From contig JASLFM010000085.1 of assembly GCA_030150585.1 (NCBI GenBank), forward strand, positions 1-13,099: a stretch of 13,099 nt of DNA, given 5' to 3'. The position numbers and the translations under genes were made by a program. Origin of the DNA: Acidovorax sp. GTDB taxonomy: Bacteria; Pseudomonadota; Gammaproteobacteria; Burkholderiales; Burkholderiaceae_C. The notes under the pieces were generated by a model. That model was not told the origin of the DNA and made no database searches. It saw only the letters and a program-made list of their open reading frames with translations. Within the stretch, counting starts at the first letter, position 1, and each line of letters opens with the position of its first letter. This document shows positions 1-6,434 of this stretch, piece by piece.

Positions 1-1
1 G

Positions 2-3000
2 AGCTTTCCGCTGGCCGAACAATTCGGCAAGGCCGCGATCCGCGGCGTAGGCGGCACGCGCAACTGCGACTGGTGGTTCACCAACGAGGCCGTGCTGATC
101 GACACGGCGGGACGCTACACCACGCAGGAAAGCAACACCTCCGTTACCAAGGCCGAGTGGCAGGGCTTTCTGGGCCTGTTGCGGCGCTTCAGGCCGCGCC
201 AGCCGCTCAACGGCGTGCTGCTCACGCTCTCGGTGCCGGATCTGCTGCAGATGGATGCGCAGGAGCGCCAGCAGCATGCAGCAGCCCTCAAGGCGCGCCT
301 GGCCGAGCTGCGCGAGGGGCTGGGCGTGCAGTTGCCGGTGTACGTGCTGGTGACCAAGACCGACCTGCTCTCGGGCTTCTCCGAGTACTTCCTTCACCTC
401 GGGCGCGAGGAGCGCGCGCAGGTCTGGGGCTTCACGCTGCCCTACGACGCGGGCCAGCCGGGCGTGGCCAACGTGCGCGAGCATTTCGAGCGCGAGTTCG
501 ACCTGCTCAAGCACCGGCTCGACGACGGCATGCACGAGCGGCTGCTGGCCGAGCCCGACCTGTCGCGGCGCGCCCTGGCCTATGCGCTGCCGCAGCAGTT
601 CCACGGGCTGCGCGAGGTGCTGGCGCGGCTGTTGGCCGAAGTGTTCAGCGAGTCCAGGTTCAACGAGCAGCCGCTGCTGCGCGGCGTCTACTTCACCTCG
701 GGCACACAAGAGGGCACGCCCTTCGACCGCGTGCTCGGCGCCATGCAGCGCACCTTCCACGTTGCCAGCAAGGTCGCGAGCGAGGGCGCGGCCGCGCCCG
801 GCGGCGGCACGGGCAAGAGCTTTTTCCTGCAGGACCTGCTGCAGCAGGTCGTCTTCCCCGAACACTTCATCGCGGGGCGCAACCTCGCGGCCGAGCGGCG
901 CGCAGCTGCGCTGCGCTGGGCGGGGCTGGGCGCATGCGCGCTGCTGTTCGTGGGCGCCAACATCGCCTGGTCGCCCTGGGTCAGCTATGGCAACAACCTG
1001 CGCTACATCGCCGAAGTGAGCGACAAGGCCCAGGCGCTAGCGGCCGAGACGCAAAAGGTGCCCGCTGCCCCCAGCGACGACGTGGCAGCGCTGCTGCCGC
1101 TGCTCAACCAGGCGCGCACGGTGGCCTGGAGCGATGCCTTCCCCCCCGACGCGGTGCCCTGGTCCTACCGCTGGGGGCTGTACCAGGGCGACAAGCTCGA
1201 GGCCGGCGGCCGGCAGGCCTATAGCCGCTTGCTTGAAGACGCGTTGCTGCCCCGTGTGGCACTGCGCCTGGAAAGCCTGCTGCGCCAGGCCCCGCAAGGC
1301 AACGCCGACTACCTCTACCAGGCCCTCAAGGCCTACCTGATGCTGGGCGGCGAGGGGCATTTCGATGCCGACGCGCTCAAGCTCTGGATCCGCGCCGACT
1401 GGGACCGCAGCCAAAGCGCCGCCACGCTGGAGCAGCGCCGCCAGCTCGATACCCACCTCGATGCCCTGCTGCAGGGCCGCATGCTGGTCTCGCCCTACCC
1501 CCAACAGCGCGAGCTGGTGCGCCAGGCGCGCGAGGTGCTCGGCCAGCAGCCCCCCGCCAGCCGCGCCTACAGCCGCATCAAGGCGCGCCTGCTGGGGCCC
1601 GAGCTGCCCGAGTTCAGCATTGCGGGCGTGGCCGGCGCCGAGGCCCCCAACGTGCTCACGCGTGCCAGCCGCCAGCCGCTCAACGCGGGCATTCCGGGCC
1701 TCTACACGCCGCGCGGCTACCAGCAGTTCCAGAAGGAGCTGGCCGGCGCCCTGGCCGACCTCAGCCAGGAAGATGCCTGGGTGCTGGGCCGCGCCCCCGC
1801 GCGCAGCACCGTGGCGGCCCCCAACCCTATCGAACTGCTGCAGAGCACGCAGCAGATCAAGCGCCTGTACCTCACGGAGTACGCGCGCACCTGGCAGGAC
1901 TACCTGGGCGACGTGCGCCTGCTGCCGCGCGCCAGCCTGGCCGAGACGATCCAGATGGCGCGGCTGCTGTCCTCGCCCGACTCGCCACTGCTGCTGCTCA
2001 CCCGCGCGGCCGCGCGCGAGACACGGCTCACGCCCACCGAGACCGGCAGCGCCGGCAGCGTGGGCCAGGCCGTGGAGAAGCTCAACCGCCTCAAGCAGGA
2101 AGTGAGCAGCGCCGCCGGCGTGGCCCTGGGCAGCGCGGCCGCCACCGAGGACCGCATCGAGATGATGGTGGACGGCCCCTTCGCGCCGCTGCATGCGCTC
2201 ACCAAGGGGCCGCCGGGCACAGCACCGGTCGATGCCCTCGCCAAGGTCATCGAGGAGTACCAGGCCAGCCTGGTCGCAGCCGAGAGCGCGCTGCGCGGCG
2301 GCCTGGTGCCGCGCACCCAGGACGCCGAGAACCGCCTGCGCACCGAAGCCGCGCGCATGCCCCCGCCCGTGCGCAACGTGCTCGAGGGCCTGGTCGGCCA
2401 GGCCTCGCAGCAGGTAGCCGGCGGCACGCGCAGCACGGCCAATGCCGCCATCAAGGGCAGCGTGGGCCAGACCTGCGGCGCCGTCATCAGCGGGCGCTAC
2501 CCCTTCGTGCGCAGCGCCCGGCAGGACGTGCAGGCCAACGACTTCGCCCAGGTCTTCGCGCCGGGCGGGCTCATGGACGACACCTTCCAGAAGAACCTCG
2601 CACCCTATGTGGACACCTCGCGCAGCACCTGGGCGCCGCGCCCCGGCCCCGAGGGCGCGGGCGCGGGTTCGGCTGCCGACGTGGCGCAGTTCCAGCGTGC
2701 CGCCACCATCCGCGATGCGTTTTTCGCGCCAGGCAGCCGCAGCGTCAAGTTCGACCTCATCGTGCGCGTGGTCCAGCTCGGCGGCGCGGACAAGCTCGAT
2801 CTCGACGTGGACGGCCAGGTGCTCAGCGCCACTCCCGGCGCCGACGCATCGAGCCGCATCAGCTGGCCCGGGCCGCGCGGCACCAACCAGGTCAAGCTCA
2901 GCGTCACGCCGGCCAAGGGCAGCCCGCCCCAGGTGATCGCGACCGACGGCTTCTGGGCCCTGCACCGCCTCATCGACCGCGGCCAGGTGCAGTCCGGCGG

Positions 3001-3136
3001 TGCGCCCGAGAAGCTGCTCGTGAACTTCGCGATCGATGGCGGGCGCACCGTGTCCATCGAGTTCGCCGCGCAATCGGTGCGCAACCCCCTGCGCCTGCCC
3101 CAACTCGAAGCCTTTGCCTGCCCCGGAAAGGTGTAA
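2..3136 (+). CDS. tssM: TssM (IcmF-family), T6SS inner-membrane scaffold, 5'-partial
   Basis: TssM spans the inner membrane and, with TssL and TssJ, forms the membrane complex of the type VI secretion system. The frame is open from the left edge, so the N-terminus, with the first two membrane helices and the Walker A loop, lies outside; 1044 residues are visible. Residues 21-39 carry the hallmark NCDWWFT followed by the Walker B/switch segment DTAGRY (34-39). A G4-like TKTD is at 118-121 and the conserved SGTQEGTP at 233-240. A single membrane helix lies at about 303-323, followed by the long periplasmic part. RYPFVRSAR near 832 and the FACPGKV ending are typical of the IcmF_C region. The TAA stop is 4 bp before tagF. 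No frameshift is seen. Identification is secure; the true length is unknown. Confidence 0.96.
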   Translation, partial: SFPLAEQFGKAAIRGVGGTRNCDWWFTNEAVLIDTAGRYTTQESNTSVTKAEWQGFLGLLRRFRPRQPLNGVLLTLSVPDLLQMDAQERQQHAAALKARLAELREGLGVQLPVYVLVTKTDLLSGFSEYFLHLGREERAQVWGFTLPYDAGQPGVANVREHFEREFDLLKHRLDDGMHERLLAEPDLSRRALAYALPQQFHGLREVLARLLAEVFSESRFNEQPLLRGVYFTSGTQEGTPFDRVLGAMQRTFHVASKVASEGAAAPGGGTGKSFFLQDLLQQVVFPEHFIAGRNLAAERRAAALRWAGLGACALLFVGANIAWSPWVSYGNNLRYIAEVSDKAQALAAETQKVPAAPSDDVAALLPLLNQARTVAWSDAFPPDAVPWSYRWGLYQGDKLEAGGRQAYSRLLEDALLPRVALRLESLLRQAPQGNADYLYQALKAYLMLGGEGHFDADALKLWIRADWDRSQSAATLEQRRQLDTHLDALLQGRMLVSPYPQQRELVRQAREVLGQQPPASRAYSRIKARLLGPELPEFSIAGVAGAEAPNVLTRASRQPLNAGIPGLYTPRGYQQFQKELAGALADLSQEDAWVLGRAPARSTVAAPNPIELLQSTQQIKRLYLTEYARTWQDYLGDVRLLPRASLAETIQMARLLSSPDSPLLLLTRAAARETRLTPTETGSAGSVGQAVEKLNRLKQEVSSAAGVALGSAAATEDRIEMMVDGPFAPLHALTKGPPGTAPVDALAKVIEEYQASLVAAESALRGGLVPRTQDAENRLRTEAARMPPPVRNVLEGLVGQASQQVAGGTRSTANAAIKGSVGQTCGAVISGRYPFVRSARQDVQANDFAQVFAPGGLMDDTFQKNLAPYVDTSRSTWAPRPGPEGAGAGSAADVAQFQRAATIRDAFFAPGSRSVKFDLIVRVVQLGGADKLDLDVDGQVLSATPGADASSRISWPGPRGTNQVKLSVTPAKGSPPQVIATDGFWALHRLIDRGQVQSGGAPEKLLVNFAIDGGRTVSIEFAAQSVRNPLRLPQLEAFACPGKV
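3125..3131 (+). promoter_or_regulatory. Ribosome binding site for tagF
   Basis: A purine-rich GGAAAGG lies inside the last codons of tssM, 9 nt before the GTG at 3141. It supports that GTG as the tagF start over an in-frame ATG at 3036, which lies about 100 bp inside tssM. Confidence 0.6.
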
Positions 3137-3140
3137 GAGC

Positions 3141-3806
3141 GTGTCCGCTGCCCTTCCCCTCGACCTCCCTGCCCGCTGCGCCTGGTACGGCAAGCTGCCT
3201 GGCGTGGGCGACTTCGCAGCGCGACGCATGCCCTACGGCCTGCAGCAGTTCTGGGACCGCTGGAGCGCCGCGGGCCTGGAGGCGCTTGCAGCCCTGCATG
3301 CGCAGCAGATGCCCGATATCTGGCAGCGCGCGCCCAAATGGGCATTCCTGCTGCCCGAACAGCCCGCGATCGCGCACAGCCAGCTGGGCGTCTGGGCGCC
3401 GTCTTTCGATCGCGTAGGGCGCAAATTCCCGCTCGTGGTCACACTGGCCCTGGACCGTGACAGCCTGCCGGAGCTGCTGCCCCGTGCCGGCGTCCTGGTA
3501 CAGGAATGGGCGGCCGTGATCGAACAGGCCCAGCACCAGCGCTGGCCCGCCGAGTTGCTGGACCAGCAGCTCGAAGCCACAGCGCGGCACACCCTACAGG
3601 GGCCGCACCACGAGGAGGACCCCGAACAGACCCTGCCGCGCGGCGCCAGCCCCGCCATGCCGCCCTGGCCCAGCCTGGCCACGGCTTTCGACCCCGGCAG
3701 CCCGCTGAGCTACTGGTGGAGCGTGCCCGCACACCTCACGGGCTTTCGCGCGCGGCAGCACCAGGGGGCGCCCGACAGCGCCTTGTTCCTGGACCTGTGC
3801 CATTGA
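3141..3806 (+). CDS. tagF: TagF, type VI secretion-associated regulator
   Basis: TagF proteins repress T6SS firing after translation; in Pseudomonas and Agrobacterium this acts through the Fha forkhead protein, independently of or alongside the PpkA/PppA phosphorylation pathway. The product is 221 residues. Near the N-terminus it has AWYGKLPGVGDF (14-25), the family signature (WYGK.P..GDF), followed by ..FWDRW (37-41). WAPSFDRVGRKFPL (85-98) matches the second conserved block, where a PS.DRVGR.FPL motif is typical. The length fits a stand-alone TagF, with no PppA-type phosphatase domain fused as in some relatives. GTG is chosen because it follows the tssM stop by 4 bp, has a ribosome binding site, and puts the signature at the usual distance from the start. 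It is co-transcribed and probably translationally coupled with tssM. Confidence 0.9.
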   Translation: MSAALPLDLPARCAWYGKLPGVGDFAARRMPYGLQQFWDRWSAAGLEALAALHAQQMPDIWQRAPKWAFLLPEQPAIAHSQLGVWAPSFDRVGRKFPLVVTLALDRDSLPELLPRAGVLVQEWAAVIEQAQHQRWPAELLDQQLEATARHTLQGPHHEEDPEQTLPRGASPAMPPWPSLATAFDPGSPLSYWWSVPAHLTGFRARQHQGAPDSALFLDLCH

Positions 3807-3897
3807 CGGTGCCGCACGCCCTGCGCATTGCGCGCCTGGGCAGGATGCACGCGGCTCGTGTAGCCTTGGGGGCTGTTGCCAACGCCCGCCTCCACCC

Positions 3898-5127
3898 GTG
3901 CCGCCCTCCCCTCCCCATGCCACCGCGCTGCCCGCCCGCACTGCCTGGACCATGCTGCTCGCGCTGGTGTCGGGCTTCGCGCTGAGCCAGGCGTTTCGCA
4001 CCATCACCGCCATCATTGCGACCGGGCTGCAGGCCGAGTTCGGGCTGTCGCCCCAGGCTCTGGGCCTGTTCGCGGGCGCCTTTGCCTTTGCGTTCGGCGG
4101 CATGCAGCTGTTCATGGGCATCGGCATCGACCTCTTCGGCGTACGCCGCACGGTGCTGGCGGCATTTCCGCTCACGGTGGCGGGGGCGCTGCTCTCTGCC
4201 TTGGCGCCAGGCTACGGCATGGTGCTGCTGGGCCAGGTGCTGATCGGCGTGGGCTGCGCGCCAGCCTTCCTCGTCTGCACGGTGTTCATCGCGCGCTATT
4301 TCGCGCCGCAGCGCTTCGCCATCGTGTCGGGCGTGGCTATGGGCCTGGGCGGGCTGGGCATGCTGTTCACGGGCACGCCGCTCGCTTGGCTGGTGCAGCA
4401 GTCGTCATGGCGCATGGGCTTCGCGGTGCTCGCGGGCCTCGCAACGCTGGCATGGCTGCTGATTTTCTGGCGCGTGCATGAGCCCGTGCAGGCCGCGAAC
4501 GCGGGGCCGCGCGAGTCGCTGGGTGCAGCCGTGCGCGGCTTCGGCGCGCTGTTCCTGCTGCCGCACACAGTTGGCATCATGCTGCTGGGGCTCGTGACCT
4601 ACGCCGCGTTCCTTGCCCTGCGAGGGCTGTGGCTCGGACCGCTGCTCATCGAGCGGCATGCGTTCTCGCTGGTGCAAAGCGGCAACGTGGCCCTGGCCGT
4701 CTCGCTGGTATCGCTGTTCGGGCCCGCGCTGTTCGGGCGGCTCGATCCGGGCGCTGCGCGGCGTCGGCGCTGGATCATCGGCGGCACGGTGCTCATGGCG
4801 GGCCTGTTCCTCGCCATCGCGCTGCTGCACAGCGCCTGGATGGACGTGGGCGGCGCGGTGGCCGTGGGAGTGCTCTCGGGCTATATCGTGCTGCAGTATG
4901 CCGACGTGCGCTCGGCCTACCCCGCTGCGATGACCGGGCGCGCTATGGCCGTGTTCACCATGGCCATGTTCCTCGGCGTGGCGCTCATGCAGTGGGTCAC
5001 GGGCCTGGCCGCATCGGTTGCGCAGGCGCGCGCCGCCGATCCGTACACGGCGGTGATGCTCACCATCGCAGCCATGCTGGCTGGCGGGGCGCTGGCCTTC
5101 CGCGTGCTGCCATCGCCCCGGCATTGA
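3898..5127 (+). CDS. MFS transporter (12 TM), substrate unknown
   Basis: This is a 409-residue secondary transporter of the major facilitator superfamily in the inner membrane. About twelve hydrophobic segments are arranged as 6+6, with a hydrophilic linker near 190-208 (VHEPVQAANAGPRES). The loop between helices 2 and 3 carries a motif-A-like GIDLFGVRRT (75-84, D..G..R). Small-residue-rich helices (GLGGLGM, VGVLSGY) are typical of the fold. The GTG at 3898 gives the longest frame; ATG at 3952 (codon 19, just before TM1) is a reasonable alternative, and neither has a clear Shine-Dalgarno. It lies 91 bp after tagF on the same strand, but nothing in the sequence ties it to secretion. The substrate cannot be told. 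It ends facing the monooxygenase gene. Confidence 0.88.
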   Translation: MPPSPPHATALPARTAWTMLLALVSGFALSQAFRTITAIIATGLQAEFGLSPQALGLFAGAFAFAFGGMQLFMGIGIDLFGVRRTVLAAFPLTVAGALLSALAPGYGMVLLGQVLIGVGCAPAFLVCTVFIARYFAPQRFAIVSGVAMGLGGLGMLFTGTPLAWLVQQSSWRMGFAVLAGLATLAWLLIFWRVHEPVQAANAGPRESLGAAVRGFGALFLLPHTVGIMLLGLVTYAAFLALRGLWLGPLLIERHAFSLVQSGNVALAVSLVSLFGPALFGRLDPGAARRRRWIIGGTVLMAGLFLAIALLHSAWMDVGGAVAVGVLSGYIVLQYADVRSAYPAAMTGRAMAVFTMAMFLGVALMQWVTGLAASVAQARAADPYTAVMLTIAAMLAGGALAFRVLPSPRH

Positions 5128-5149
5128 TCTGCCCAGCGGGATTGGATTC

Positions 5150-5205
5150 AAAAAATGCTCTAGTGCCCGCGCATCCAGCGCAAGCAGCTATCAATAGCAG
5201 AGCAT
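5150..5205. repeat. Hairpin-forming interspersed repeat, Comamonadaceae type
   Basis: Between the convergent MFS and monooxygenase genes lies a compact imperfect palindrome. The outer arms ATGCTCT (5155-5161) and AGAGCAT (5199-5205) are perfect inverted repeats. The inner arms TAG-TGC..GCGC (5161-5172) and GCGC..GCA-CTA (5178-5190) pair around the loop ATCCA. The word order (A-run, GCTCTAG, GCCCGC, AGCGC, AGCAGCTAT) resembles a short intergenic repeat I recall from Acidovorax and Comamonas genomes. That family link is from memory and unverified. Only one copy is present in this window. Confidence 0.55.
5150..5205 (-). terminator. Probable intrinsic terminator of the acnA-monooxygenase operon
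   Basis: Read on the minus strand, the palindrome closes with AGAGCAT and is followed at once by a run of six T (complement of 5150-5155). This gives the stem-plus-U-tract layout of a Rho-independent terminator. It starts on the base next to the monooxygenase TAG (5206-5208). On the plus strand the hairpin is not followed by T residues, so it would not end the MFS transcript in the same way. Confidence 0.6.
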
Positions 5206-6414
5206 CTACAGCAAACTGGCGCTGGAGCCATCGCCCCGGTACAGCCAGGGCAGATCCAGCAGACGCTCGCCCAGCAGGCGCAGCGACAGATCGCGCCCCC
5301 ACCGCATAGGCCCCGTCGCGTGGAAGATGCGGCCGTTGCGCAGCGAGCGCGCCTGCACGCGCGCATTGCGCTGCCAGCGGTTGAGTGCATAACGGGTGAG
5401 GCGCAGCGGCACTTCGAGGTCGTGCATGCTGAGCGCGCGCTGCAGCTCGGCGGCGTCCTCGATGGCCATGCCCGCACCCTGGGCGAGGTAAGGGCGCATG
5501 GGGTGGGCTGCATCGCCCAGCAGGGCGACCAGGCCTTGGGCCATCTGCGCCGCGGAACGCACGGGTGCACGGTCTGCCAACGGCCACAGGCGCCAGCCGC
5601 CGCCCGCCTCGGGCACGCCACGCAGGAGGTCCTGCAGTGCGCTGCAGGTGCCCGCAAGCGCAGCCTCCAGGTCCGCCGCGTTGGCGCCATGGTCCCAGGT
5701 GTCCAGGTCCTCCGGCGGCGGGCCTTCGATGACGGCCACCACGTTCTGCAGCTCGCCACGGCGCACGGGGTACTGCACCACGTGCAGGCGCGGCCCCATC
5801 CAGGCCGTGACCTCGGTGGCGCGCAGACGCTGGGGCAGGGCCTGCTGCGGCACGACCACGCGGTAGGCCAGGTGGCCCGTCACACGCGGTGGCCCATCGC
5901 CGAGCAGTTGCGCCCGAGTGCGGCTGCGCACACCGTCGGCCCCCACAAGGGCGTCGCCCTCGATGATCTTGTTGCAATGGGTGCGCACGGTGACGGCGCC
6001 GTCGGACTCCCTGTGGCTCTCAATCGCCTGGTCGAGGTTCAGGTGTACGTCGGGGTACTGCTGCAGGCCCTGGAGCAGCAGCGCGTGCAGGTCGGCCCGG
6101 TGGATCGTGGCATAGGCCGCGCCGTAGCGCTGCACGGCCGTGGGCCCGAGCGGCAGCGCCGCGAGCTGCGCGCCGCTGAGCGCGCAGCGCACCGCAAGGC
6201 GCGGAGGGAAGGCCGCCACGGCCTGCAGCGGGGCCTGCAAACCCCAGGCCTGCAGCCGGCGGACCACGTTGGGCCCGAGCTGCACGCCGGCCCCCACCTC
6301 GCTGAACGCTGCCGCACGCTCGAACAGCCGCACCTCCCAGCCCGCGCGCGCGGCGCCTATGCCGGCGGCCAGGCCACCAATGCCGCCGCCCGCGATCAAC
6401 ACCTGCTTTTTCAT
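5206..6414 (-). CDS. FAD-dependent monooxygenase, salicylate-hydroxylase-like
   Basis: This is a 402-residue group A flavoprotein hydroxylase of the UbiH/salicylate 1-monooxygenase type. Such enzymes use NAD(P)H and O2 to hydroxylate aromatic or related substrates; the substrate here is unknown. The Rossmann FAD motif AGGGIGGLAAG is at 8-18, with the ribose-binding acid E32 ending the second strand (RLFER). The DG motif GADGVRSRTR is at 158-167, and the GD motif LLGDAAHPMRPYLAQGAG is at 298-315. All three signatures are intact and in the expected order, and the length is normal for the family. The ATG (6412-6414) sits 20 bp after the acnA stop, so the two genes look like an operon; the nearest GGAG is about 14 nt upstream. 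The immediately preceding in-frame TTG is another possible start. The hairpin at 5150-5205 follows the stop directly. Confidence 0.88.
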   Translation of the reverse strand: MKKQVLIAGGGIGGLAAGIGAARAGWEVRLFERAAAFSEVGAGVQLGPNVVRRLQAWGLQAPLQAVAAFPPRLAVRCALSGAQLAALPLGPTAVQRYGAAYATIHRADLHALLLQGLQQYPDVHLNLDQAIESHRESDGAVTVRTHCNKIIEGDALVGADGVRSRTRAQLLGDGPPRVTGHLAYRVVVPQQALPQRLRATEVTAWMGPRLHVVQYPVRRGELQNVVAVIEGPPPEDLDTWDHGANAADLEAALAGTCSALQDLLRGVPEAGGGWRLWPLADRAPVRSAAQMAQGLVALLGDAAHPMRPYLAQGAGMAIEDAAELQRALSMHDLEVPLRLTRYALNRWQRNARVQARSLRNGRIFHATGPMRWGRDLSLRLLGERLLDLPWLYRGDGSSASLL

Positions 6415-6434
6415 CAACGCAATTGTGGCTCCGA

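Noticed and set aside
800..822. GGGTGKS in TssM, resembling a P-loop
   Set aside because: The GxxxxGK[ST] spacing fails because Pro is where the first Gly should be. A G.GKS[YF]FL segment is usual at this place in TssM; the real Walker A lies before the window.
1037..3229. A 730-codon open frame on the minus strand opposite tssM
   Set aside because: It is an antisense shadow with low-complexity Ala/Gly/Arg/His composition. The plus-strand frame carries all TssM signatures.
3818..3841. GC-rich imperfect hairpin after tagF (GCCC..GCGC-ATT-GCGC..GGGC)
   Set aside because: It has an unequal internal loop and no T-tract follows, so it cannot be called a terminator with confidence.
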